A stretch of DNA of 64,000 nucleotides from Sebastes aleutianus (GCA_916700875.1 CAKAKS010000039.1:25379315-25443314); one strand, 5' to 3'. Positions 49,305-60,710 are shown, counted from the first letter of the stretch. Made by a program: numbers and translations. The notes: generated by a model from the sequence alone, not told the origin.

Positions 49305-51489
49305 ACCATTAGCATTCATGGCCATTCTAAACAGCTATAATAAAAAAAAAGGCTTCCATACATATCAAACACATACAAATAGAGCCAGGTGATACAGTAT
49401 AACATTAACAGTATACATATGGTGTAGGCTTTGGCAATATTGTGAAATAAGGGAAATCTCTTCAAGCCTCACGGCAGTGCGAGTATCTGGTTGAGGTCAG
49501 AAATATCATGAGCGATATGATGGGGTTCAAATCCACTGGCTGGCTGAAGACTTTGCATGTTGTGTCTGCGAGGGTTTCCACCCACAGTCCACGCAACGCA
49601 CATGCAGGTTTGTTGAACTGGAACTGGAAATAGCACCACATAGGTGTGAATGTGACAGCCAGGGTGTACCCCTGAATATGATATGGACATAGGCTATATT
49701 TCCAAGACATCCGGAAAGAAAATACTGAAACTCTGACAGAGACAAGACATTTCATGAGTCACACAGCAGGGCTAAAGCCTCTCTGTCTTCTTTATGGTTG
49801 GCAAAAGGCTTCACTTTCTGGTGCGTTTTGTGACACCCAGCATTAGGGCTTTGACGTCTATCATAAAGCCGCCATTCAGTCAGACAAAAAGGCTATTGAT
49901 GCCTCTCCACTGAAATAATATTATCACAACAGAATACTATGAAGGCTGCTGATTGTTACGAGAGTCACGAGAGAACCATGAACATCAAATTTGGTCTGAT
50001 AGTGATGAAACTATTGAATTACATTGAATTGTTTTGGGGTTTTTTATCAGTAGAGTTTTTGTTAACCCAACTAAAACATTTGCAATGCTGCTGCAATGCT
50101 TTCATCCATGCAGGACAGGACTATACATCAGTGCTTTTCAATGCCTCATGCAGTGATAAGTGGTGATCAACGGTAGAAAAATGAAAGACACTTAATCACC
50201 AACTCAGAGTACCAAAAAAAAGGCTAATGCTGCTGACCGAGGCCCATTCACGGGCATAAAAACAAAATAAGGGCTCACATGCTCTGCCTCGCATGTGGCT
50301 CACATCCTGTTGGCAGTCAGATCATTGTTCAGGAGCACATTCAAGTCCCTGAAAGCTTTTTACAAACTCAATTTCAGTTTGTACCCATTTCTTAAAGTCT
50401 AACCGTACAGCTGGATTTAGCTGTTCAAAGATGAAACTTTGCCAGCCAAGCAAACAGTTAAGGCTTTTCCTTGATTTGGTGATGAAGAAAATATACATCA
50501 AGAATAATGTTATTATATCCAATAAGAATTTTAGGGGACCAAATCTTGTATAGGCCTATAATACCACCATTTTTTAAAATGCGCTAGCTGTAAATGGGCT
50601 TCACACTAAAACTGACGATTGGTCGACTCATTGGGACTTCAGAAATCACACCATCTGACACCAAGAACACAAAGCAGAGGGAGGGACACAATGAACGAGA
50701 AAAGAAATGCTGAGGGATGGGTGGAGGGGGACTATAGTCTCACATGCTACTCATCACACAAAAGTACACCAACAGCGCTGTCACCTTTCCGGTGTGGGGC
50801 TTCCTCCTCAAACCACAAGCAGAGCGTCAAACAATGTGCCACACTAGAGGCTGAACATAGCAACAACAAAGAATACACAAAATGCTCCATATGCTATAGG
50901 CTTTTGGATATGTGCATGTACTGCTAAGAGACAGAATAACTCACCATTGTACAAATGATAATCTGTAGACTGATTTGCACTGAGATAATTAGATCATGTG
51001 CACCTAAACACAAAACATATTAATCTGTCTCCTTCACTAACAATGATGCACACCAATTAAAGATTATTTCAATGTAAGGAAATGACTAGAGATGGTGTGC
51101 ACTTGCCATTAGCAACATGCACATCTGCTACATTACATTGAAAACAAAAACACAATGAGGGGGGGCAAATGACAGTTCAACAAACACCACCAGACATCTG
51201 GTATAGAGGATGAGAGCTAAATCCAACTGGAGATCTTTCACTCAGACTGTCTGTAACCTCCCCCACTCTGCACTGTATGAACCAGTGAGACGCCCAGTTA
51301 ACCTTCCAGAGGGGACCACGCATGGCATGACATGACATATACAGACCAGTAACTGGCCTACTTCTTCTGGACGCTGGAGCATCTGGGGTCTGTGTAGTGG
51401 GGCTGTGTAGGGTAAAATCCTGCCTGCTCCAATGACAAGAACTAGGTCTGCTTTTAGACTTAAATACATATATATAATATAATATATAT

Positions 51490-51712
51490 AATACATAAGT
51501 TCCTTTTTGTCCCCCCATTTGTCTTTAGATTGTTCTCTTTTAATGCAAATTTTAGTGCTTTTAGTGTTTGTAAATTGTATTTTATCTCTATTTGTGTCTG
51601 CAACTTTGTGTTCTTGCTTCTGACCGTCTTGGCCAGCTCTCCCTTGGAAAAGGGGTTCTTAATCTCAATGGGACTAACCTGGTTAAATAAAGGTTAAATA
51701 AAATAAAATAAA
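51490..51712 (+). mobile_element. LINE-type 3' tail
   Basis: Contains CTCCCTTGGAAAAGGGGTTC, TTAATCTCAATGGGACTAAC and CTGGTTAAATAAAGG, then repeated AAATAAAATAAAAT. This is the 3' end of a common fish LINE; no ORF part is left. Confidence 0.6.
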
Positions 51713-51713
51713 A

Positions 51714-51885
51714 TACCCAGTGTTTTTTTGGTCCACCTGCCACTGTGGCTAGTGGAATACAAAATCTACCAGCCACTCAATAGATTACCATTGGGTTTTT
51801 TTGGATGGTGAGGGAAGCAGATCTAGCAGCCACTTGCATATTTTACCAGCATTTGACTGGTGGCTGGTGCTAATTTCCAACCCTG
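51714..51885. mobile_element. Partial copy of the 61027 hAT-like MITE
   Basis: Its right end CTGGTGCTAATTTCCAACCCTG complements the left end of the element at 61027 (CAGGGAATGAAATTAGCACC). Both share CACCTGCCA and GTGGCAGG/GTGGCTGG words. It sits directly against the A-rich LINE tail. Confidence 0.6.
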
Positions 51886-52009
51886 CACATATAGGCCTAC
51901 CCTTTTGTTTCGATCACAAGTATAGTTCCTTATTTTTTTTTATTTTTTTTTTAAACTTTGATATTTATTTTGCATTTTCAGCTCTGGGTTGAACATCATG
52001 AGCATCCAT

Positions 52010-52505
52010 ACAGAATTCAACAAACACTTAACAAATTCAGCGAACAGTACAACATTTAACAAAAACTGTTGTCAGGGTCAGTCAAACATGTCTATATTCT
52101 CCAACAACACATGTATCATGTTTCATGTTCCATGTAAATGATCCATTTTTCCCAGTTTTTCTCAAAGATATTGTTTTTAATTTTTAGTTGGTACGTCAGT
52201 TTTTTCATTGAAAAAATATCACGAACAATCTCAAACCTGTGATCTTTCCCTGGAGGTTCCTCTTTATACCAGTTTCTTGTCATAGATTTTTTGCTGGCTA
52301 TAAGGATAATTTTTGCCAGATATCTATCTGCTCTATACACAACCTCTTCAATGTTCCCTATAGGTACATTACAGCACAATTGTTTGGAATAGCATATCCC
52401 ATAATGTCATTACATTTACATTATTCCAGAAAGGCTTTAGTTTAGTGCAGCTCCAGAAAACATGGTATGGTTGGCCTCCAGATTGCCACAGAGCCTCCAT
52501 AGTTC
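52010..52505 (-). mobile_element. L1-like LINE 3' fragment
   Basis: The minus strand reads HVFWSCTKLKPFW (52420-52490), then a frame containing YRADRYLAKIILIASKK, MTRNWYKEEPPGK and NNIFEKNWEKWIIYME, which are the last motifs of fish L1-type ORF2. One frameshift separates the two parts. It is antisense to the other L1 fragment at 1740 and unrelated in position. Confidence 0.8.
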
Positions 52506-53070
52506 CTTATTTTGACACTTGTCTCATACTTGCTATGCATATATGCATTGATTCAAATGCGGAACTTAAGGGTGTGAAGACTGAAACAGACTGAGAATTG
52601 GCTTTATATGCAGATAAATAGATGTTTGTTGGGAGTGGGTAATCAGAGGATAGAGGAGGCATCATATACACACATTTCTCTCCATCCTAGCACAGGGTTT
52701 TACATGCCACATTTAACTGCTGGAAAAGCCCAGTGAAGAGTGATGCAAAATCAGAAATCCCCCTTAGAGAAGCGCTCGGTCACTGTTGTTAACCACAAAA
52801 AGGTTTCTTACTAAGCTAGCCATGCAATCTCTTACAGTAAATGGTATCAGATCCCAGAACAAGAACCAGCATCTTCATGTCTATTAATCACGTGAGCACA
52901 ATCTAATTTATTGGCAAGTTGTAAAAAACACACACACAAAAGGACCAGATAAAGAGGTCTTTTATGGCCCCCCACGTACTAGCGTCATTAATAACTGTAT
53001 ATAGTGAGTGAGGAGTAAACAGTAGAGTAGAGACGCTGACGGTCAGTAGCAAAGCGTCGTTGCTGCTTAC

Positions 53071-53160
53071 CTTTCTGAGTGACTTCCCTTCTTCTGCTGC
53101 TGCTCTGTTACCTACAAGTAGAAACAATATCCTCTATTCTCATTATCTCCCTCGCTGTTC
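53071..53160 (-). other. Candidate untranslated exon 1 of the RabGAP
   Basis: On the minus strand, CAGCAGAAGAAGGGAAGTCA then CTCAGAAAG ends at a strong donor GTAAGC (53070-53065). Joined to the exon starting 37767 it gives AAAG|ATTCTGACATG, in which the frame of the ATG has an upstream in-frame TAA and no earlier ATG. CpG-bearing sequence (53150-53395) lies immediately upstream and could be the promoter. The 5' limit is a guess. Confidence 0.4.
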
Positions 53161-53396
53161 CAGGGGAGCCAATAAACACCGTCTCTGTGCTGAAGGCTTG
53201 TTGTCCCCTGACTGACTGTCGACTATTGTCGCTGAACTCGCTGCTGGTCAAACGGACGCTCCCCCTGTAATGCTAGCCCCGGTATTCCTCTCTGCACTAC
53301 GGGTCCACATGCTGCGAGCTGGCTGCAGCTGTCTGGCAGGCGGCTCACCAGTGACAGTACGACGCACGCGCACGAGCAGCGGCGGGACGAGCCTTG
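53161..53396 (-). promoter_or_regulatory. CpG-rich stretch, possible RabGAP promoter
   Basis: CpG density rises sharply (e.g. GACGCACGCGCACGAGCAGC at 53360-53380), against the AT-rich intron. It adjoins the candidate first exon and is cut off abruptly by a transposon at 53397. No TATA box is seen. Confidence 0.35.
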
Positions 53397-54702
53397 TAGT
53401 GATGTGTCGGTCGCGAACGAGCCGGGTCTTTGAGCCGGCTCTTTTAAGTGAACGATAAGAGCCGGCTCCCGTCCGAGAGCCATTTTTTTTTCTTTCTTTA
53501 ATTAAAGGGACTGTTTGTAACTTCTTACACGTATAAATCATTGTGGGTCGGTGTCCCATGTGCGCTCGCATATGCGCACTCGCGTGTGGCTACGCTGTTT
53601 AGACTCAGACTCAGACTCCAACACAAACTACACGGAAGCACCAAAACCACAAAGTTATATCTATTGACACCCGTCTGTTAAACAGTGTTGGCGGCGGTCG
53701 TACTACGCGGGGAAGACCGTACCTTTCGTCTCCAGGGCCGGAGTCTCTGCTGTACTCTGCTCCTCTGCTCCTCTGCTCCTCTGCTCGCTCTACTCTCACG
53801 TTCATGTGTGCACACTACACACTGCAGAAGACTTCGTAGCTCTGAGAATATCTAGTGAATGTATAGTGGACGTTTGTGCAGAAATAAATGCTGCAGCTCC
53901 TCGGGGACGGGGCTCCGTAGCAAGAAACTTTATTGTCTTCGACCGCGGCCGGAGGAAGACATTGGCACCCGGTCGGAGTCGATAACGTTTCTCTTCCTGC
54001 TTCAGCCCCTGAGGCTGAAGCAGGAAAAGCCAATACTAGGATCAGCATTGATTCATGGAGAGACCTTCGTCTGGTCAGCTAACATTACTGCCAAGCAGGT
54101 GAAATATAGAGTGATATTGTGGTTTTAGCTGACGTGTGTCGCCTCACTGTTTGGAGCGATGCTCGTTCATGTCTATGTAGAGCGAGCAAGTGCGAGCCAG
54201 ACGCTGACTTTCGTTGACTTAACGGCCACAGGTCTGAAAGTTACAAATAGTCCCTTGAATTCAAGGCCGAATGATAGGACGACCTTCTCCGCGCCACGGG
54301 CACCCCATGTACTGATTGTGATTGAATGTTGTGTTAATGACGTCCGTGCGACCAATCAGGTGATGACAGACAAGGATCATACCATCAAGCAGGAAGGTGC
54401 GAGGAGGTGCGCGGCGCGCTGATGGTCTACAGGTACAGAGCAGGAGAGAGAGGAGGAGAGAAAGAGAAAGAGAGAGAGGAGTGCGGTGCGCGAATAACAG
54501 ACAAGATGAGTGAATAATTTAAGTGATATATGTGCACACATACTAATCATCAGGTCAAAACAGCGCTAAATTTGGCTGAATTATAAAAGGCAGAAGTGGT
54601 AAAACGAGGAGCCGTTTGGGAGCCGAAAGAGCCGGCTCTTCTTGGTGAGCTGAGCCAAATGATCTGGCTCACTAAAAAGAGCCGGAATTCCCATCATCAC
54701 TA
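53397..54702. mobile_element. hAT-like element, TAGTGATG termini
   Basis: It begins TAGTGATGTGTCGGTCGCGA and ends AATTCCCATCATCACTA. GAGCCGGCTCTT-type words occur inside both ends (53420-53480, 54604-54685). Removing the nested TTAA element (53506-54255) leaves about 550 bp. No target duplication is evident. Confidence 0.75.
53506..54255. mobile_element. TTAA-target MITE (AGGGACTGTTTGTAAC), nested copy 1
   Basis: It begins AGGGACTGTTTGTAAC after TTAA (53502-53505) and ends GTTACAAATAGTCCCT before TGAA (a mutated TTAA). It shares internal sequence in opposite orientation with 55106-55789. An internal short hairpin CCTGCTTCAGCCCCTGAGGC (with complement GCTGAAGCAGG) is near 53998-54029. The ORFs within have no known domain. 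Confidence 0.8.
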
Positions 54703-55105
54703 TCTAACTGACGGTGGCGGAAGGGAAGTTGTAGCGGTTTCCGTGTTTAACGGGCATGAACTGACCTAAAAGGCGGTAAGACATCACATTAACGCTAACT
54801 TAAGATGTTTAAGGTGTTTAAGATGCAGTGTTGCTAGCTGATACATTCCTCCTCCATCTTAACGCGATGACTAGCAAGCTAACGTTAGCTTGGATGAACA
54901 AACTCTTTGACAGAACAGATGTTCACTTTGCGCCCTCTGCTGGATCAACACCAGACATGCAGGAGATACTGGGATGTTGCCTCCTGTTTTATCCATCTAG
55001 AGCTGTTTGTTTGGCTTGTTAAGTCTTAAAGAGGACATATCGTGCTCATTTTCTGGTTCATGTTTGTAGTTTGGGTTTCTATTAGAACATGTTTACATGC
55101 TTTAA

Positions 55106-55789
55106 AGGGACTGTTTGTAACTTTTAGAAATGCTTGTTAACAGCGACACCTGTGGCCGGTAAGTCAACGAAAGTCATTGTCGGGCTCGAGCTTGCTCGCT
55201 CTACATAGACATGAACGAGCATCGCTCAAAACAGTGAGGCGACACACGTCAGCTAGAACCACAATATCACTCTATATTTCACCTGCTTGGCAGTAATGTT
55301 AGCTGACCAGACGAAGGTCTCTCCATGAATCACTGCTGATCCAAGTGTTGACTTTTCCTGCTTCAGCAAAAGTGGGTCGGTGCCGGGGCTGAGGCAGGAA
55401 GAAAAACGTTATCGCCACCCGACTGCGCCCGCAGGGAGACACCGGCACCCGGTCGGACATGATAACGTTTCTCGCTGCGGAGCCCCGTCACTTCACAAGA
55501 CACGGAAAACCTCTGTTGGTCTGGAGGAGCTGCAGCATTTATTTCTGCACAAACGTCCACTGTACATTCACTAAATACTCTCAGAGCTAAACTAACTCTT
55601 CTGCAGTGTGTAGTGAGCGCGCATGCTCGTCTAGAGGTGGAGCGAGACAGCGAGAACGCACGCTGTGTGAGTGAAGACAAGCAGGCAGCGAAGGAGAGAC
55701 TCCGGCCACACGCGAGCGCGCATATGCGAGCACGCATGGGATCCCGACCCGGTACATTTATACGCAAAAAAAAGCTACAAACAGTCCCT
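55106..55789. mobile_element. TTAA-target MITE (AGGGACTGTTTGTAAC), nested copy 2
   Basis: It is flanked by TTAA at 55102-55105 and 55790-55793 inside the 55030 element. It starts AGGGACTGTTTGTAAC and ends GCTACAAACAGTCCCT. It has the same content as 53506-54255 but is inverted, so the pair could pair over several hundred bases if co-transcribed. Confidence 0.85.
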
Positions 55790-55870
55790 TTAATGTTCAA
55801 AAAACACATTATTTTTCTCATACTGTCTGTCTGAATAAACCTGTATTTACTCTCTGTCTGAAACACTCTG

Positions 55871-56323
55871 AGTGTGTTCCAATGCGCGTACTTCTGTACT
55901 TACACTTACTATTTTGAGTGCATAAGCGCGTTCACACTGTGAAGTACGGCAAAATGCAGTGCACACATCGTAGGCGTAGGCGACGACGTTGGAAACGTAA
56001 TTTCCATTCTGCTTTAATTTTTTTCTTCAACAAAGCAGGCAGATATTTTGGCGGGTAGTGGGCGGGTAAAACCTGAAGGAGGCAGCAGTGCAACACAAAG
56101 GATACCAGCTGCCGTAAAACCCAGAAGGAGAAGAAGATATTTTGGCGGGTGGCGATCCGTGGTGAAATGTTGCGATCGTCATTTCCGGTCAGTGCGCCCC
56201 AGAGTATTCGATTTGAGACGACCCTACCCCGTTGAAATTTACGCACTACTCAAGTAAGTACAGAGTGCACACAGTGCACTACATTGAAGTGTACTTCAGG
56301 AAGTACGTGGATTGGAACACACT
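55871..56323. mobile_element. MITE with AGTGTGTTCCAAT termini and 5-bp duplication
   Basis: It starts AGTGTGTTCCAATGCG and ends GGATTGGAACACACT, with CTCTG directly repeated on both sides (55866-55870, 56324-56328). It interrupts the 55030 element at a site whose uninterrupted version can be read at about 6968-6980. Inside is a duplicated GATATTTTGGCGGGT (56041, 56136). The superfamily is not determined. Confidence 0.8.
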
Positions 56324-57039
56324 CTCTGTTTTAGTGCATTGCAACTTTGCAAGGAAACAGCTTGGGTCCATGTTTAATCCTGTCAATTGATGTCATTCAC
56401 ACACACTGCAACAGGAAATAAACTGGGAAACATTTAGTATGTTTACGTTTAAAACTGTGAAATGGTCTAAATATTGTAAATTTGTGACATCACAAATGGA
56501 CAGAAATCTTAACGGCTTGTTTCAAACACACAATTTCTGAATACTGGCTGTGTGTATTTCTCCGTATATTGAGAGTTTTGATACTTTCACAGTATTTATA
56601 TATCACTTAAACCTTTCTTTATAATATAAAAGACATGAAAGTCTCACTTTTTACAATATGGGACCTTTAAAATAAAGCAAGGTTTACTTATGACCTTTAT
56701 CACAGGTTATGTCCTTAATGTGGACATAAAAATAATCAGATAAACAAACTTTTTGAAGAAAAAAATGGTCGCCTTTGTGATGTGTTTGTATGGCTTGTAA
56801 AGTCTTAAAATAAAGCAAGGTTTATTCATGACCTTCAACACTGGTAATGTCCTTAATGTGGACATAAAAATAATCAGATAAGCAAACTCTTTGACAAAGA
56901 AAATGGTCACTTTTGTGATCTGTTTATTTGGCTTGTAAAGTCTTAAAATAAAGCAAGGTTTATTCATGACCTTCAATCACAGGTTATGTCCTTAATATGG
57001 ACATAAACCAAAGACTTGTTTTTCCTTCTCAGATTGTTC

Positions 57040-57290
57040 ATTTGAGTGGCGGTTGTATGTTAAACCACTTAGTTGAGATTCTAGCCCTCTTTAGGACCCC
57101 CCTAGAAATGAACATATCCAGTGTTTCACAAGCAAAAAGGAAATGAAAAGAGACAAGTCAGGAAAAGTAATTAAACTTTTGTTTAACAAATATATCTTCT
57201 TCTTATTTATCCCATTAGTCACCTTGTGACTCCTCATATTTATCTCTGGACCTGACCCCCCCCAGGTTGGGAGCCACTGAGACAAAGAGA
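57040..57290. mobile_element. Decayed fragment of the CAGTGGTTC hAT family
   Basis: CCCCCCCAGGTTGGGAGCCACTGAG resembles the right end of the element at 24919-25608 (ACCCCCAGGTTGGGAACCAC). Only this end is recognisable, so the left limit is arbitrary. From 57290 to 58020 nothing else is seen. Confidence 0.5.
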
Positions 57291-58019
57291 GACGTGGTTC
57301 AATTATGACGCATCAGTTATACCACACAACAGATACTGTGTCAAACAGTTTCGCCTAATTATGATGTGATAAATCATGGAAAGGTCGTCTAACAGACACT
57401 AAACACTTTCAGGTCCATAGGGTAAAAACAAAAAAGTGCCAGATACATATTGCAATGGGGTAAACAAAATTGCAGCGATGCTTAACATGTTTTTGAATGG
57501 CTAAACAATTAGAATAGGAAACAATTTTTGTGATTTCTTAAGTACAATCTGAAAATGTGCCTTCAAGTAAAAACGACTGCTTCAAAATACTTAAAATGAA
57601 ATATGCATCGTTGCGCTCCTGCCCTCTCTTGGTATATTTAACAGTGTATTGTTTCATCACACAAATGTGGCCTTTTTTGACCCATACAGGTCAGTGCATG
57701 GATGTCTTCTACTTAATATGTAGTGGTCTCTGCATCCCATTGAATTCAATCATCCCGTTGTTTAAGGGTGTAACACAAAGAAGGAACAACACTGCTTATT
57801 AAGTGCAATTGCTGTCAGAAACAAACAGCACAATACAGAACAATTTAATACAAAATCAAAATAAGTCAGCTGAATATCTATCTGTCTGAATAGCCTGTGC
57901 CTAAGGATTGGCCCATTATCTGCAACAGTGTGCAACAGTGCCCCCCTGTGTCTGGATGTACATTAAATCCTGTGTTGCTTTTTTTCTCTCTCATTTTGAA
58001 CTGATTTAACTTCTATAAC

Positions 58020-59465
58020 CATAAGCCTTTTTCATGGAAGGCATTTGAAAAGTCTAAGTAGGAAAAGCACAGGTGTAAAAATGATTACGGTCACAGAGCC
58101 ATTGATAATGTTATTAGTAACACCTGCGCTTTTCACACTGTGACAAGTCAAAAGGTCTGCGGTGAAAAGGCCTATTTCCGGACTTTCTAAACAGACCGTT
58201 TTCACCGCAGACAGTCTGACTAGGCTCTTTTCACATTGCAGGGTAAACATGGGTGTAATTCATAACATTAATTATGGCCCTGATCTATTGAGGTGGGCCA
58301 GGGCCCTGGTATATTGTGCATGCTGGCTCACTGCAATAGCTGTGACACACTAAAATAGAATGGGACCATCATTTATTTCATCAATTACACCTGTGTTGCT
58401 ATGACATGTCAAAATGACTGCTGTGAAAAGTTGTATAGTAGCTGACATTGCACAACCTCACAGGTGAAAAGGGCCTCTCGTCATGGCAGAAAGCCCAGGT
58501 GTAACTAATGACATCAACAATGACTACATTCCATGTGGGTGTATCATATGCACCCTTCATTATTGTTATTAATTAAACCTGCTTGCTATGTCTGGTGTGA
58601 AAAAAGGTGTGTAGTAGCTGACACTATGCACAGTCACACAGGTGTTTCCTGTTATCTGTGATTGATTAGACCTCGATTAGAGAATGACTATCTCGTCCTC
58701 AAAGGCGAAACAAAACAAAAGCCTCAAAAAGAGGTCTGTCAAGCACGGTTTGGGTGACTCGGGGCCACAATTCTTGCCAACCACCGCAGGAATCCCTGTT
58801 CAGGTCCAATTAACAATACCTCCAGCTTAGTTGTGCATTGCTACATCATTTTTTGGCACAAGTGACTCACAGTGAGTAACTCACTAGTGGCCTGCACCAA
58901 GAGAGGAGGCGTAGCAGAAGCCTCCTAGTGAAGATCATTGCTGGCAGGGGGGAAAAAAGCATCTGGCATTACATTACGTTAAAGATGGCTGCACTTCATT
59001 AGGGTATGCCCATTCTAGGCCCCTTGTAGACCTTTTTCACAGCAGACATTTTGACACAGTAGGAAAAGCACAGGTGTATTTAACATTAATGATGTCTACA
59101 ATCAGAGGAGGTGCATGCTTGCTCACTGGACTATATTACTGGGACACTTATGGAACTGAGCCATTGTTAATATAATCAATTTCACCTGTGATTTTCCTAC
59201 TATGACATGTCAAAATGTCTGCTGTGAAAAAGGTCTACTGTACATGCTGGCTCACTGGAATCACTGCCTAGGATACCAATTAAATGCAACAGAGTCCTCA
59301 TTAATGTGATTAGTAACACGTGCTTTTCGATGCCTATGGGCATTGGGGAAAAAGAAAGGTAAAAGCTCTTATCAGCCACAAGTGACACAGGTGTTTTACT
59401 TCACCTGATTATACCAGTGACATGTAAGTTCTTACAAAAGGCCTTTTTCACGGAAGACATTTTGA
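58020..59465. repeat. Cluster of alternating direct and inverted repeat units
   Basis: The word AGTAGGAAAAGCACAGGTGT (58058, 59057) and its complement-like partners (CACCTGTG..TTCCTACTATGACA at 59185; ACACCTGTGTTGCTATGACA at 58387), plus GACATTTTGACA / TGTCAAAATG.CTGCTGTGAAA, recur at least six times in both orientations. CATGCTGGCTCACTG (58319, 59234; CATGCTTGCTCACTG at 59112) marks unit interiors. It is probably several copies of one MITE family inserted into each other. Confidence 0.7.
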
Positions 59466-59468
59466 CAT

Positions 59469-60086
59469 TAGGGCTGCACAATTAATCGAATATTAATCGA
59501 GATCACAATTTTGGCTTCCCACAATTAAATGAACATGATTGCCTGCGATATTGACGTTTAAAATGCACGTTCTGCTCATAGAAAACTGCTGCATATCAAA
59601 TCAAGTGCTTCTTAAACTAACATCCAGCCACCAGCCGGTGATCGAGACGTTTTGGCTTCACTTTTGGGTATCGATATTATCTATACAACCAATGTGTTTA
59701 TGATTAAATTAAGAGAATAATATTTTTTTTTATCTATCTCTTATGTAGCTTATTTGGCTCTGAAGTGCACCAGATTGAAGCATTTAACTTAAAATGTAGC
59801 TAACAAAGGGGTAGGGTGAATATTTCTGTATTTTTTCATATTGCAATATATATACAGTAGCAGAAAAAAATATTGCAATGGCAGTTTTGTCCAACATCGT
59901 GCAGCCCTAATTTGTACATTAGCAGGAATGTAGCACAGCATGGAAGTGAAAACAGTGATCTGTTTATTTTAAAGTGAAAGTGCAATAAAAAATATGTTGT
60001 CGCTAAAAATCAATGAATAATCGTGATAAAAAATTGTGATATCAATATTAGCAATTTACCATTTTGGCCAAAATTGTGCAGCCCTA
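59469..60086. mobile_element. hAT MITE with perfect 8-bp target duplication
   Basis: It begins TAGGGCTGCACAATTAATCG and ends AAAATTGTGCAGCCCTA. Both flanks carry TTTGACAT (59461-59468 and 60087-60094), an exact 8-bp duplication typical of hAT insertion. It is 618 bp and non-coding. The word GTGCAGCCCTAA at 59900 suggests an older internal end, so a second copy may be embedded. Confidence 0.92.
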
Positions 60087-60314
60087 TTTGACATTTCACA
60101 AAAGGAACAGTATATATGTTATAATGAAATTAATGATGGATGAAATAGATTCAGCTGCTTTGATTTTGGGGTCCTTGTGTCGTGATGGTGGCTCATTGAG
60201 TATCACGTTGGTGTTGACTCTTGTTGTGAGTTGTTTGGTGGATTGGATGATTGAACTCTCTATCAGTAACTAGGAACAAACAAGACATATATGCAATTTT
60301 ACACTTTATTCATT

Positions 60315-60710
60315 TAATACACCGTCAGGAGCCTCAGTAGCGGTGGAAGATCCATACGTAGACACAACAGCCTGGCACCTCCTCCTCATGCTGGTCACCA
60401 ACCTGGTCACACGTTACTGTGGGATGGCGTTCCATTCCTCAATCAGGATGCAATTTGGTTTTACGGAACACCAGCTTCAACCTGCCCTATCTTTTTTATA
60501 CTTTAGTAGGGCACAGCACCCAGCAGGCCCCAGAGCTCAAAACAAGAGTTGATACCAACAGGAGAATACACTGTTTAGCATTGGCAGAGAATTTTGGCAA
60601 ATTTTACTTTTACTACTCTCGTGCGATAGGGCAAGTTGAAGCTGGTGTTCCGCAAAACCAAGTTGCATCCTGGTTGAAGAATGGAATGCCATGTTCTATT
60701 CTCCATGTAA
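60315..60710 (-). mobile_element. Tc1-like transposon remnant folded back on itself
   Basis: The minus strand of 60318-60460 reads EEWNAIPQ, a stop, then RVTRLVTSMRRRCQAVVSTY, similar to the end of Tc1-like transposases. 60424-60490 and 60626-60692 are 67-bp inverted repeats with minor mismatches, so the 3' portion has been duplicated in inverted orientation. Non-functional. Confidence 0.65.

Larger units (their letters stand above)
37768..53070 (-). other. Putative RabGAP intron 1 (~15 kb)
   Basis: Between the first coding exon and a candidate untranslated exon I find no supportable coding exon. The stretches 37768-42940, 43500-45090, 45265-46520, 47820-48420 and 49310-51490 look like unique, AT-rich intronic DNA. 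The repeats in between are listed separately. Longer ORFs here (39745-39993, 42950-43396, 45165-45539) have no recognisable domain. Confidence 0.45.
55030..56666. mobile_element. TTAA-target MITE (AGGTCCCATA family) carrying two nested insertions
   Basis: It is flanked by TTAA at 55026-55029 and 56667-56670. It is the reverse-orientation homologue of 6603-7116, with nearly full correspondence once two inserts (55106-55789 and 55871-56323) are removed. The right end AATATGGGACCT is intact, and the left end AGAGGACATA has mutations. No transposase. Confidence 0.85.
54895..57010 (+). repeat. ~138-bp tandem repeat array split by a transposon
   Basis: Units with TTGTAAAGTCTTAAAATAAA, AATGTGGACATAAAAATAAT and CAGATAAGCAAACTCTTTGA repeat with a spacing of 137-139 bp between 56667 and 57010. 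A diverged unit (AACAAACTCTTTGACAGAAC; GTTTGGCTTGTTAAGTCTTAA) is at 54895-55029. The unit between them was broken by the 55030-56666 insertion at its TTAA. Confidence 0.8.

Noticed and set aside
55363..55866. 167-codon minus-strand frame
   Set aside because: It crosses the border between the nested TTAA element and its host element, so it is a chance frame in transposon DNA.
56707..56976. Minus-strand frame with an internally repeated protein
   Set aside because: It is a translation of the 138-bp tandem repeat, and has no recognisable protein.
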